NCBI RefSeq assembly: GCF_018617385.1
Contig: NZ_JACSKA010000002.1
Span: 258,125 to 322,124, forward strand
Length of the DNA: 64,000 nucleotides
Reading direction: 5' to 3'
Source of the DNA: Exiguobacterium sp018617385
Lineage (GTDB): Bacteria > Bacillota > Bacilli > Exiguobacteriales > Exiguobacteriaceae
In this document: positions 16,871-25,982 of the stretch, piece by piece
Layout: each line of letters begins with the position of its first letter
How positions within the stretch are numbered: position 1 is the stretch's first letter
Notes under the pieces: model-generated
What the model saw: only the letters and a program-made list of their open reading frames with translations
What the model was told of the DNA's origin: nothing
The model's database searches: none
Made by a program: the position numbers and the translations under genes

Positions 16871-16887
16871 TTGTGATTCTATCACAA
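16871..16887. promoter_or_regulatory. 7-3-7 palindrome next to the Fur box
   Basis: Perfect inverted repeat TTGTGAT-tct-ATCACAA six bases from the Fur box, on the promoter-distal side of the ACP gene. It resembles Crp/Fnr-type sites (TGTGA-n-TCACA) though with a five-base spacer. It may be a second operator. A T-run after it could also make it a weak plus-strand terminator, but no plus-strand gene leads into it. Confidence 0.5.
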
Positions 16888-16949
16888 TTTTTCGAAATCC
16901 TCAATTCTTCATAGGAGATAAAGCTTGAAGTTGAGCGATTTTTTGCATG

Positions 16950-16977
16950 AAAAAGACCACATCGTTATGATGCAGTC
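16950..16977 (-). terminator. Terminator of the GNAT gene
   Basis: On the minus strand, AGAC..CATC pairs with GATG..GTCT around a short loop with a 2x2 internal mismatch, followed by TTTTT. Confidence 0.55.
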
Positions 16978-17546
16978 TCAGGAGACGGTATGACATATTC
17001 GAGTTGTAAATCGAGTGCTTCTGCCTCGTACACTTCTGGCACGATTTCTTCGGCTACTATGCATCCCATCACTTTGTAGAAATGATACGTGTCAACGGCC
17101 GGATTCGCCCCGATGTATAGTTTTTTCGCACTCCGCTCGATTGCTGCCTGACAGACACGTTCAAATAATCCCATTCCGATTCCCTGACCTCGGAAAGGAA
17201 GACTCACATGAATGAAGCCCAAATTCAAATACTGATCATCCGTTCCGAGCAGGTGTCCATCCAGTCCGGCAAAGCCAAGTAACGTCTTGTCATTTTGGAT
17301 TGCAACAACAACGCCGCCACGATCGATGTAGTAATTAAGAATCTCAATGACTTGTTGTTTTTTCGTATCGTCCCATTCATCGATGTAATGCTCGTCTTTT
17401 TGATAAAGTTGACCGCTTGGATCTACAGCATAAATGCGATACGTTTCCTGGAAACGTTCGAAGGTTGCTAGAAAATCGGGAGCGATTCGTGTTGTTAAAG
17501 TTCTTGGACAATCTCTTCGTCGAGTATGGCTTTCCGCTTCTGCCAA
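16965..17546 (-). CDS. GNAT family N-acetyltransferase, probably 5'-truncated at island edge
   Basis: The GNAT core is intact: motif A (LGFIHVSLPFRGQGIGMGLFE) and the downstream NPAVDTYHFYKVMGC segment. The natural start is not visible. The only start in this frame is a TTG lying inside the 3' end of the upstream metallopeptidase gene (52-base overlap) with no ribosome-binding site, and no start codon occurs between that gene's stop and the conserved domain. The junction between AT-rich island and GC-richer backbone falls here, so the island insertion probably replaced the first residues. It may be unexpressed or read as an altered N-terminus. Confidence 0.6.
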   Translation of the reverse strand: MAEAESHTRRRDCPRTLTTRIAPDFLATFERFQETYRIYAVDPSGQLYQKDEHYIDEWDDTKKQQVIEILNYYIDRGGVVVAIQNDKTLLGFAGLDGHLLGTDDQYLNLGFIHVSLPFRGQGIGMGLFERVCQAAIERSAKKLYIGANPAVDTYHFYKVMGCIVAEEIVPEVYEAEALDLQLEYVIPSPETAS

Positions 17547-18235
17547 TCAGGCATTAGCGTGAACAGCATGTTGTAGAAGTTATCGCTGTGATCGTTGTAT
17601 TTAAAATGAATCAGCTCATGTAAAACAACATAGTCAATGCAATGCTTTGGAGCTTTTATCAGCTCTGTATTTAGAAGTATGGTGTTTTTTTCAATTAACG
17701 CTGATCCCCAACGTGCCTTCATTGTTCGAAAGTCCAAGGATGGCTTTCCTACCCCGTATTTCTGCATACTTTCACTCATTTTGTCGAGGGATTGCTGAAA
17801 TATAATTTGAGCTTTTTCACGATACCAGTCTGCCATAAGCTTTTCTTTTCGCTGAAAGTTTTGCAGATCTTTCACATATAAGTAAATAAAACCTCGAAAA
17901 TACTTGACCATTTCCTCGTCTGTCGTCTTTTCGACACGTAGGCGATATTGCTTCCCTAAATAGCGAAAAGATTCTCCGCTTACATATTCCCGTTCACTTC
18001 GCTTATGTGGCATGACTTCCTCGAAAGTTTTTACATTCTTAACAATCCATGCCCCTTTGCTTTTCACAAAATCATAGATAACGTCAAGTGGCACTTTTTC
18101 ATTCGCTGACACTTGAATCGTCATGTCAGGCTTAATGTTTAAATTGATATTTTTAACGTTTTTCCGTTCGATAAAAAAGTCAATTCGTTTATTGCTGTAG
18201 TAGATTTGATGTCTTTCCATGTTGTTCACAACCAT
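17495..18235 (-). CDS. YgjP/DUF45-type M48-like metallopeptidase
   Basis: 246 residues. The gluzincin motif HELIHFKYNDHS (HExxH plus downstream His) and the KARWGS segment identify the YgjP-like (DUF45, WLM/SprT-related) family. Such genes often sit beside hsdR in type I restriction loci; the reason is not established. It starts two bases after the hsdR stop, so translation is probably coupled; the start could be the ATG at 18235 or at 18220. Last gene of the RM operon. AT-rich like the rest of the island. Confidence 0.8.
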   Translation of the reverse strand: MVVNNMERHQIYYSNKRIDFFIERKNVKNINLNIKPDMTIQVSANEKVPLDVIYDFVKSKGAWIVKNVKTFEEVMPHKRSEREYVSGESFRYLGKQYRLRVEKTTDEEMVKYFRGFIYLYVKDLQNFQRKEKLMADWYREKAQIIFQQSLDKMSESMQKYGVGKPSLDFRTMKARWGSALIEKNTILLNTELIKAPKHCIDYVVLHELIHFKYNDHSDNFYNMLFTLMPDWQKRKAILDEEIVQEL

Positions 18236-18237
18236 TA

Positions 18238-21200
18238 TTAGTAGCGTCTAATTGCTACCGTTTTTATTTGTTCAATCAATTTATCAATCGTGTCATAATC
18301 TAACTCAACGTTATGTTCTTTGGAAAAGTCATATAAAAGATCATCCAAATCTTGTGCGATGCGATTATGAATTTGAAGATTGTTGTGCCAATCTACCTTT
18401 TGATGTTGTTTAATAATTTCATCCATCTTCAAAGCTAATTCGCCAAGAAGGTCCTCTCCGTAACTTGCAGATGTTTCTTTCGCCTCAGATAATATATCTT
18501 TCGTCACGCCATAAAATGCTTGTGCATCTTTGTTTTCTTTAATAACGCTTGGATAGTCCTCTTTGGATTCACCAGTCCGATAGTCATTCATAATATCTTT
18601 CATTTTATTTAAGTATTCCGCTTCAGAAATCCGCTTATCCTTATACTCCTGAATCACTTCCTGAATCCGCTCAGAAAACTTCTTATAATAAGCAGGGTTT
18701 TCATCCCATTTTGCATGGACACTTTTCGTCAAACGAGTGCGAATTGCGTCAGCTTTAGCACGTTTCGATTCCAAACGCTCCACTTCCTCCTCAAACTGCT
18801 TTTCATTGAGGATATCAACTGGGTTTGTTATACGAATGACTTGTTCAGCAGAGATATATTGATCCATTAGTTTTTGCATTTTCGCCTCATATTCTTTATG
18901 GTCGATCGTATCCGAATAACGCAACTTTACGCTTTTTCGTAGTTCTTGGAAAAACTTCAAGTCCTTTTTATACGTGGCAAGTTCTTCTGGCTGTAATGCA
19001 TTATAGATTCGTTCGGATTCCAATGCGATACCGAGGTTGCGGCCAAACTGGCTTAGTGTATCATAAAATGTTTCTCTTTTTTCCTCGTCTTCTAACAATA
19101 CCTCATACTCTTCTACATCTTGTTTATTTTTAATAGAAGAAAAGAGTTGCAGTAAGTCGGAATGATGTTGACGAAGTGAACCAATCACAGTAATAACATC
19201 ATGGATTGCACCTTGTAAATCAGTTGGATCGAAGTTTTCTAAGCCCGCCCCTGAATACATTTGTAAAGCTTCATCCAACTTAGATAAAAGTCCTCGGTAA
19301 TCAATGATTAAACCGTAGTCTTTGCCTTCATACAGACGATTTACCCTTGCAATCGCCTGCAGTAGCGTATGTTCTTTCATTGGCTTATCAATATATAAAA
19401 TCGACGCTCGTGGTGCATCAAAGCCAGTTAATAGCTTATCCACCACTATAAGTAAATCAATTTCGTCACCATGTATAAACTCATCTTTGATTGCATCTTC
19501 ATAGTCTTCTGCTGTCCCATAACGATTCATCATCCGTTGCCAGAAACGCTGGATTTTGTCAGTTGATTCTTCATCTATCGCATCATGGCCCTCTCTTTGG
19601 TCAGGAGGTGAGATAACGACAGCACAGTTTAAATCGCCAAGCTCTTCAAAGGCTTCCAAATAACGAATGGCTTCCATTTTGCTATTAGTCGCAAGCATGG
19701 CTTTAAATTGGGACCCTTGCGTCTTGTAATTGCGATAAAAATGCTCATTAATATCAAATGCAATCATACTAATGCGTTGGTCGGAAGAAGCAATTCGTTC
19801 AAAATGACTCCATTTTTTCATCACTTCATCTTTTTGCTTATCGTTCAGATGACGAGTTATCATTGAAAGTCGGTTATCAATCGCTGTTTTGTTGACCGTT
19901 TGATCAACCATTTTCCCTTCATACAGCAACGGAACGATTGCACGATCTTTTACGCCATCTGCAATTGTGTATTTATGAATGAGCTTACCGAATTTGATCA
20001 TCGTACTTTTCTCTTTTTTCATGAGAGGTGTCCCTGTAAAGCCAAGATAACATGCATGTGGGAACACTTTTTTCATTTTGATATGCAGTTCACCGTATTG
20101 TGTACGGTGCGACTCATCGACAAGTACAAAGATGTCTCTCGATTCAATTGGCTGTTGTTTTGTTGATGCCGTATCGAATTTATGCACTAATGTCGTGACG
20201 ATATCAGCATTTCCATCTTTAATCAGTGAAACTAAATGACTGCCTGATGTCGCTCGACTTGCTTTTAATCTTGTGTGATTAAATGTTTTGTGAATTTGTT
20301 TATCCAACTCTACCCTGTCTGTTACAACAATAATTTTTGGATGGTAATCATTTAATTCCGATAAAATATAACGAGCAAGCATGACCATTGTGAGTGATTT
20401 ACCTGACCCTTGGGTGTGCCAGATGACCCCGCTCTGTCGATTCCCATTTTCATCTCGCTCTTGGATTGTTTTTAATATCTCTTTTATCGCAAAATACTGC
20501 TGATAACGTGTCACCTTTTTTACATCTTTATCAAACAGTGTAAAGAAACACGTCAATTCAAGCAGTCGTTCAGGGTGGAATAAGGAAATGATGTTTTTGT
20601 CTTGCATCGTTGGCAATCGGTTCGCAACGGTTTGATGTAACCAATGATCTAACCATTCCTCATGCTCTTCTTTCCACACTGACCAGAACTTCTTCGGTGT
20701 TCCACATGTCGCATATTTTGTTTCGTTTTTATTTGTTGCCATCACCAACTGCACAAACTTAAACAGTTGGGGAACATAGTCGTTTTTTTGATTTCGAATC
20801 ATTTGACTAATCCCTTGTTCCATTGAAATGGAAGCCTTCTTGCATTCAATGACCACAAACGGAATGCCATTTACAAACAACACAATGTCTGGGCGAACTG
20901 TACCCCTGCCGTCTACACGTTCTACAGAAAATTCCTCTACAATGTGAAACACATTATTTTCAACATTCTCCCAATCAATATACTGAATCGTAAATGATTT
21001 TTTCGAGCCATCAGGAAGCAACTCTGTATAAGTTCTCCCTAACATCAACGTTTCATAAATGCTTTCATTTGCCTTCACAAGTCCATTTGTGAGTGGCTCA
21101 TCCAAATCTCGCATCGCTTGTTGGATATTCGCTTCACTGAACTTGTACGTAACATCTTTATACTGATAGGAATTTAACTCTTTCAGTTTCTCTTCCAATA

Positions 21201-21345
21201 CCGCTTTCAGCAAAACAGTATAGAGATTTTCACGCATTGCCTCTGCACGTTCAGCATCTATGTACTCATACCCTAAGCCTTGCAATACCTCGATTGCAGG
21301 CTGTTGGCTAATCGTACGTTCATCATAATTTTGCGGAATCGACAT
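18238..21345 (-). CDS. hsdR: Type I restriction enzyme R subunit
   Basis: 1035 residues, full length. The N-terminal nuclease domain shows the PD-(D/E)xK pattern (RPDIVLFVNGIPFVVIECKK). The SF2 translocase has Walker A in TQGSGKSLTM, the DEAH-equivalent VDESHRTQYG and later motifs (LLTGFDAP, QAIARVNR). The C-terminal helical region binds the methylase core. ATG at 21345 follows GGAGGTGG. With HsdM and HsdS it makes the restriction complex that translocates and cuts unmethylated DNA. No frameshift seen. Confidence 0.95.
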   Translation of the reverse strand: MSIPQNYDERTISQQPAIEVLQGLGYEYIDAERAEAMRENLYTVLLKAVLEEKLKELNSYQYKDVTYKFSEANIQQAMRDLDEPLTNGLVKANESIYETLMLGRTYTELLPDGSKKSFTIQYIDWENVENNVFHIVEEFSVERVDGRGTVRPDIVLFVNGIPFVVIECKKASISMEQGISQMIRNQKNDYVPQLFKFVQLVMATNKNETKYATCGTPKKFWSVWKEEHEEWLDHWLHQTVANRLPTMQDKNIISLFHPERLLELTCFFTLFDKDVKKVTRYQQYFAIKEILKTIQERDENGNRQSGVIWHTQGSGKSLTMVMLARYILSELNDYHPKIIVVTDRVELDKQIHKTFNHTRLKASRATSGSHLVSLIKDGNADIVTTLVHKFDTASTKQQPIESRDIFVLVDESHRTQYGELHIKMKKVFPHACYLGFTGTPLMKKEKSTMIKFGKLIHKYTIADGVKDRAIVPLLYEGKMVDQTVNKTAIDNRLSMITRHLNDKQKDEVMKKWSHFERIASSDQRISMIAFDINEHFYRNYKTQGSQFKAMLATNSKMEAIRYLEAFEELGDLNCAVVISPPDQREGHDAIDEESTDKIQRFWQRMMNRYGTAEDYEDAIKDEFIHGDEIDLLIVVDKLLTGFDAPRASILYIDKPMKEHTLLQAIARVNRLYEGKDYGLIIDYRGLLSKLDEALQMYSGAGLENFDPTDLQGAIHDVITVIGSLRQHHSDLLQLFSSIKNKQDVEEYEVLLEDEEKRETFYDTLSQFGRNLGIALESERIYNALQPEELATYKKDLKFFQELRKSVKLRYSDTIDHKEYEAKMQKLMDQYISAEQVIRITNPVDILNEKQFEEEVERLESKRAKADAIRTRLTKSVHAKWDENPAYYKKFSERIQEVIQEYKDKRISEAEYLNKMKDIMNDYRTGESKEDYPSVIKENKDAQAFYGVTKDILSEAKETSASYGEDLLGELALKMDEIIKQHQKVDWHNNLQIHNRIAQDLDDLLYDFSKEHNVELDYDTIDKLIEQIKTVAIRRY

Positions 21346-21390
21346 CTTTCCACCTCCATTGTTAAGAATAAAGGAAAAGGAGCAAAGGAA

Positions 21391-22632
21391 TTATACCTTT
21401 ACTCGGACTTTTCCTGTAAGAAGAAGTTGCATGAGGCCTTGTTTTTGTTTTCTATAAGTCTCTAATTCTTTCTCTAACAAATAAATTTCTTTATCACTAC
21501 ATTCTAAAATTTTTGACTGTCTTTGTTGTTCTCTAAGTGACGGGAGTTTAATTGTTAACTTGTATAATTCCTTCGGTTGGATCCGTTTAGAACCTGTACC
21601 ACTTGAGATATTTTCTAAATTAGTATAGAAGCTTTCTCTTGAAAAATAATAATAAAACCAGAGACCATCTACACCTTCTTTAAAATCAAAACAAGGTATG
21701 TCAGATGAAGACTGGAATCCATCTAACTCTTTTGGAATCAATCCAAATGCCCCCTTATGAAGATTCTGTTTCCCATAAATAAATTGGCCTTCTTTTCTGA
21801 TATATTGTGTAGTTGCTCCCTCTTTTTCCACCGTAGATATTTCTCTTTTACAAACACCTTTTAAATTTAATCGCACAGTAATCCTTTTATCTAATTGCGG
21901 ATTTTTTGCAATTACCTTGCTTTCTTCTAATAGTTCACCGATTTTTTTCTTTTCCCATTTGTCACTAAACCCAGGCAATCTCACTTCACCCGTCAACAAC
22001 TTCTGCATTAATCCTTTTTTTTGCTCTTTCTTTTGCTCGATTAGCTTTTCTTTTAGCTCAATTGCCTTGTCCCAAGTGGAGAGGATGGAGGCGATTTTTT
22101 GTTGTTCTTCTAATCCCACATTAGGTATTTCTAAAGACAGGAAAGCCTTTTTAGAAATATTTTTCATACTGTTACTTGTACCAGTAGCAATATTTTTAAT
22201 TTGTCTTTTAAAAGAAGGCAAAGTAAGCAAATAAGCCAACCATTTACCATTAACCTTTTTTTTATAAATTGTTTGCCACAATCTATCTGGTAAAAATAAA
22301 TTATGATAAGTTTTGTCGACGTACCCTATTTCCCCCACCAACTCTGGTGTATTCATTCGACTGATGATAATTGAATCTTTGATAGGATTCAATTTTATAC
22401 GATTAATTTCTTCAGACTTTACTATTTTGTTTTCTGAAGGTAGAAACCTTCCATTAAAAACAGCACTTGTCTTCAATACCCCTATCTCATTTTCAGTTGC
22501 TGGTTTATCGTCTGAATTAACGCTAACCCCTGCTTCTAAAGACTCGATTATTTCACTTAACTTTTGTATTCCCCACTCACTTTTTTGTCCTTTTATCATT
22601 GTCTTTTTTAGTCTCTCGTTTTTTTCCTTCAT
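21391..22632 (-). CDS. hsdS: Type I restriction enzyme S (specificity) subunit, two TRDs
   Basis: 413 residues with two target-recognition domains. Each is followed by a conserved helical spacer ending in near-identical motifs: QKKGLMQKLLTGEVRLPGF about mid-protein and KQGLMQLLLTGKVRV at the C-terminus. The two TRDs set the two halves of the bipartite recognition site and the helices set its spacing. Separated from hsdM by rhuM, which is unusual. Weak GGTG ribosome-binding site before the ATG. Confidence 0.92.
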   Translation of the reverse strand: MKEKNERLKKTMIKGQKSEWGIQKLSEIIESLEAGVSVNSDDKPATENEIGVLKTSAVFNGRFLPSENKIVKSEEINRIKLNPIKDSIIISRMNTPELVGEIGYVDKTYHNLFLPDRLWQTIYKKKVNGKWLAYLLTLPSFKRQIKNIATGTSNSMKNISKKAFLSLEIPNVGLEEQQKIASILSTWDKAIELKEKLIEQKKEQKKGLMQKLLTGEVRLPGFSDKWEKKKIGELLEESKVIAKNPQLDKRITVRLNLKGVCKREISTVEKEGATTQYIRKEGQFIYGKQNLHKGAFGLIPKELDGFQSSSDIPCFDFKEGVDGLWFYYYFSRESFYTNLENISSGTGSKRIQPKELYKLTIKLPSLREQQRQSKILECSDKEIYLLEKELETYRKQKQGLMQLLLTGKVRVKV

Positions 22633-22660
22633 AATTATTCACCTACAATCCTAATCAATT

Positions 22661-23650
22661 TTACAACTTTTTCTGTTCCAAAAATTGTTCAAAATCATCT
22701 TTCTTCGGCTCTGCTAATCGCTGTTGATGAAACTCTTCATATTGTTCATTCGCAAATTTCTCTGCAACTTTTGCTTTAATCTTCCCAGCATTCGTTAATA
22801 TTTCATGTTCATTAAACTCTAAAAACGCATCTAATCTTTCTGCCCAGTCTTTCATATACATTGGCTTTTTCTTTTTTGCTTGGGTTTCTGCGTAGTCTAA
22901 GTACATTGTCACAATACGGTTTAAATCACTCAATTCTTCTTGTGTTAGATAATTCTTCGCAACTGTGACATCATGTTTACGCACTTTGTCACCTTTCCAA
23001 CTCGTTAATCCCATGTTTGGCTTTGTTGCATCTGCTCGTTTCATTATCAGTTCCGAAGCAGTATGTCCATGGATTGCAAAGTGAAGTTTGTTTTGAACGG
23101 TTGCAAAAAATTCTCTTGCAATTGGTGTATTTGGATCGTAATCAATGGATGTTGCATAAATATCTGTAATTTTGTGATAAAATCGTCTTTCAGAAGCACG
23201 AATATCACGTATGCGTTCCAATAATTCATCAAAATAATCCGCACCGATATTTCGCATTTCCTTTAGGCGTTCATCATCCATCGTAAAACCTTTTACCATG
23301 TATTCATTTAAACGCTCTGTTGCCCATTGACGGAATTGTGTACCACGATGAGATCGAACACGATAGCCTACTGCAATAATCATTTCAAGATTGTAAAACG
23401 CAACCTCTCGCTCTACTTCACGAGAACCTTCAAGTTTAACTATCCGGTTTTTCCGGATAGTTAAACTTTCCTCTAACTCTTTTTCTTCGTATATGTTTTT
23501 TATATGCTCATTGATTGTTTTAACACTTTTCTGAAACAACTCTGCCATTGCCCTTTGTGTCATCCAAACCGTTTCACCTTCTAAGCGAACCTGAATTTTC
23601 GTATCTCCATTTTCGGTTTGGTACATTAAAAAATTGGATTCATTATTCAT
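22661..23650 (-). CDS. RhuM family protein
   Basis: 329 residues. The N-terminal part (VWMTQRAMAELFQKSVKTINEHIKN) is a winged-helix or KilA-N-like DNA-binding region, followed by the RhuM core with YNLEMIIAVGYRVRSHRGTQFRQWATE and a helical C-terminal domain. The name comes from a Salmonella virulence gene; relatives are common inside type I RM loci across bacteria, with no established biochemical role. It lies between hsdM and hsdS in the same operon. The gene contains a perfect 16-bp inverted repeat at 23432-23468. Confidence 0.85.
   Translation of the reverse strand: MNNESNFLMYQTENGDTKIQVRLEGETVWMTQRAMAELFQKSVKTINEHIKNIYEEKELEESLTIRKNRIVKLEGSREVEREVAFYNLEMIIAVGYRVRSHRGTQFRQWATERLNEYMVKGFTMDDERLKEMRNIGADYFDELLERIRDIRASERRFYHKITDIYATSIDYDPNTPIAREFFATVQNKLHFAIHGHTASELIMKRADATKPNMGLTSWKGDKVRKHDVTVAKNYLTQEELSDLNRIVTMYLDYAETQAKKKKPMYMKDWAERLDAFLEFNEHEILTNAGKIKAKVAEKFANEQYEEFHQQRLAEPKKDDFEQFLEQKKL
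23432..23468. repeat. Perfect 16-bp inverted repeat inside rhuM
   Basis: Arms 23432-23447 and 23453-23468 are exact reverse complements with a five-base T-rich loop. The region encodes LTIRKNRIVKLE in rhuM. Confidence 0.9.
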
Positions 23651-23708
23651 GTCAACACCTCGTTTCTTTAAAAGTAGGATGATGAATAAAGATTAAACAC
23701 CCCTTGCC

Positions 23709-23740
23709 AGACCATTTTGCCAACATCAGCAAAATGGTCT
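23709..23740. repeat. Strong hairpin between hsdM and rhuM
   Basis: Perfect 12-bp arms (23709-23720 and 23729-23740) with an eight-base loop and further partial pairing outside. There is no T-run on either strand, so it is probably an mRNA-stability or processing element rather than a terminator. Confidence 0.7.
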
Positions 23741-23764
23741 AAACCTGTATAGGGGAAGCAAACT

Positions 23765-25294
23765 CTACAACCCTAACTCCTGCAAATACTTCTCCATCTG
23801 TTCTTCCACTTCTGCAAGCTCCTGCTTAATGTTCTGTATATTTTCTTTCACCTGTGCCATATCAACAGGCTCTTCCTCTTCAAATGTGTCTACGTAGCGA
23901 GGAATATTTAAGTTATAGTCGTTTTCCTTTATTTCATCTAAAGTCGCAACGTAGGAGTATTTATCAATCGTTTCACGTTTTTCATATGTGTCAACAATTT
24001 TAGCGATGTCTTGTTCTCTTAACTGATTTTGATTTTTCCCTTTTTGATAATGTTCTTCACCAGAAGCATCTATGAATAAAACATCTTTACGGGTTCTATT
24101 CTTTTTGAAAACCATGATACAAACTGGTATCCCAACACCATAGAATAAGTTTTCAGGCAATCCAATGACTGCATCCAGTAAGTTCATCTCAATAATTTGT
24201 TGACGAATTTTCCCTTCACTTGCACCTCGGAAAAGAACACCATGCGGTAGAATTGTTGCCATACGACCGTTTTCCGCTAGGGAATAAAGCATGTGCTGTA
24301 CGAACGCATAATCACCTTTACTGCTCGGCGGAACACCCCATTCAAAGCGACGGTATGGATCTAAACTTGCATCCATTTTAAATTTACTGTCCGTATTGCC
24401 TTCCCCAGCAAAGCCCATTGCCCACTTATCTAATGAAAATGGCGGATTTGCTACGATTGCTTGGAATTTCATCAGCTTTCCATCTTCTAAATGAAGAGGA
24501 TTTGCTAATGTGTCGCCCCACTCAATCTTTGCATCATCAATTCCATGCAAGTACATATTCATCAATGCTAATGAATGTGTTGCCCCATTGCGTTCTTGAC
24601 CATAGATGGCTACTTTCTTATTTGGCACTTGGTTTGCAACACGTATAAGAAGAGAGCCTGATCCGCACGTAGGGTCATAAATACGATCATTTTCTTGAGG
24701 TTTGACAAGGCGTGCTAACAATTCTGAAGCCATTGACGGCGTGTAAAATTCTCCGCCCTTCTTACCTGCATCTGATGCAAAACGTTCAATCATGTATTGG
24801 TAAGCATCACCAATGACATCTTCATTTCCTACGACTGATGGCTTTAATGTCAACTTATTAAAATCCTCTAATAAAGAACGGAGCATTGCATTTCGTTCTT
24901 TTGCTTTCCCAAGAATCGCTTCACTGTTAAAGTCAATATTACGGAACACGCCACGAAGTTTGCCTGTATTTTCGTTCTCAAGCCGTTCCAATGCTTTGTT
25001 GATGATTTCACCAATCTCAGCATCATTGCGTTTGCTATACAAGTAATCAAATGTAGACTGTTCATCTAACACAAATCGCTCTCTTGATAACGCACGCTGA
25101 ATCCGTTGTTCATCACCATCATAACGCTTTGTATATTCTTCTAAATGCTCCTTATACGCATCACTCAGATACTTGATGAACAGCATTGTCAGTATATAAT
25201 CTTTATATGTACTGGAATCTACCTTTCCTCTAAATGTATCGGCCGCTTGCCACAGTACACCGTTAATTTGGTCTTTTGTCACTTTTTCACTCAT
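23765..25294 (-). CDS. hsdM: Type I restriction-modification methyltransferase (M) subunit
   Basis: 509 residues. SAM-binding motif DPTCGSGSLLIRV and catalytic NPPF motif (ANPPFSLDKWAMG) identify an N6-adenine methylase of the gamma class. N-terminal helical and C-terminal coiled-coil regions contact HsdS. ATG at 25294 follows GAAGGAGG and overlaps the half-HsdS stop by four bases, so the two are translationally coupled. It methylates the host site and, with HsdR, restricts foreign DNA. Confidence 0.95.
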   Translation of the reverse strand: MSEKVTKDQINGVLWQAADTFRGKVDSSTYKDYILTMLFIKYLSDAYKEHLEEYTKRYDGDEQRIQRALSRERFVLDEQSTFDYLYSKRNDAEIGEIINKALERLENENTGKLRGVFRNIDFNSEAILGKAKERNAMLRSLLEDFNKLTLKPSVVGNEDVIGDAYQYMIERFASDAGKKGGEFYTPSMASELLARLVKPQENDRIYDPTCGSGSLLIRVANQVPNKKVAIYGQERNGATHSLALMNMYLHGIDDAKIEWGDTLANPLHLEDGKLMKFQAIVANPPFSLDKWAMGFAGEGNTDSKFKMDASLDPYRRFEWGVPPSSKGDYAFVQHMLYSLAENGRMATILPHGVLFRGASEGKIRQQIIEMNLLDAVIGLPENLFYGVGIPVCIMVFKKNRTRKDVLFIDASGEEHYQKGKNQNQLREQDIAKIVDTYEKRETIDKYSYVATLDEIKENDYNLNIPRYVDTFEEEEPVDMAQVKENIQNIKQELAEVEEQMEKYLQELGL

Positions 25295-25887
25295 GATATA
25301 TCCTCCTTCATTTCACCTTTTATCATTTTCTTTGTTAATGCTGTGAACCATTTCTCTTTTTCTTCAATCAGTTGTGAATACAATAGCTTTTCCTTTTGAT
25401 GCAGATTATAGAGATTCACTATTGCCTGTTGCTTTGTTAATGGGATCCCTTCTATAGGAATTGCACTTAATGCTGTTTTGTTTGTACTTGGAATACGGGT
25501 CCCAGCTTGTGAACGTTCCAGCTCTTTTTTGACTTCATCCGTATTCAAGTACCATGCGACATACTCTGGTAAAAACTTATGGGAATCTACTTGAATAATA
25601 GCAAAGTATGATGGGACTAACAGACCTGTCGTCGCCTCATTAATGTGAATCGCAGTATGGGGGAAGCTTAGCCTGATTAATACATCCCCGTTCCCTGTGA
25701 AGTGTTGAGGATTCAATACATCATTGCTTTGGAATTCTTCAAACGGCTCATAATTCAATATTCCATTTTCAGTAATATTTTTTAACGTGATTAGTCGATA
25801 AGTAGCTTTCACATCTTTTGGAAACTCCGCCTTTTTCCTCGTTAATACCATACCTGTTTTGATTTCAGCAATCTCGCCAAGTAACAT
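25291..25887 (-). CDS. Half-size HsdS-like protein with a single TRD
   Basis: 198 residues: one target-recognition-like domain (LGEIAEIKTGMVLTRKKAE, GDVLIRLSFP, NKTALSAIPIEGIPLTKQQ) and one C-terminal helical spacer. About half a normal HsdS. Half-size S proteins can dimerise to give a symmetric site, or may be remnants. Here it is the first gene of the operon and couples directly to hsdM, while a full-length HsdS follows downstream. It may give a second methylation specificity or act as a regulator of assembly. No damage is visible in the frame. Confidence 0.8.
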   Translation of the reverse strand: MLLGEIAEIKTGMVLTRKKAEFPKDVKATYRLITLKNITENGILNYEPFEEFQSNDVLNPQHFTGNGDVLIRLSFPHTAIHINEATTGLLVPSYFAIIQVDSHKFLPEYVAWYLNTDEVKKELERSQAGTRIPSTNKTALSAIPIEGIPLTKQQAIVNLYNLHQKEKLLYSQLIEEKEKWFTALTKKMIKGEMKEDIS

Positions 25888-25938
25888 GTTGCACCTCTTT
25901 CTATTTGTTAAATCGTTTATTTAAAATATGTTAAATTG

Positions 25939-25967
25939 AATATATAACAAAATACATTTTAAATCAA
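25939..25967 (-). promoter_or_regulatory. Predicted promoter of the RM operon
   Basis: On the minus strand -35 TTGATT, 17-bp spacer, -10 TATATT, within a very AT-rich region about 52 bases upstream of the half-hsdS start. Confidence 0.5.
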
Positions 25968-25982
25968 ACCTTATTTTTCTTG

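Noticed and set aside
17480..17560. Left attachment site as a direct repeat of the rlmH end
   Set aside because: No copy of the TATCATAAA-type core is visible here; the left boundary is judged from composition and the GNAT truncation instead.
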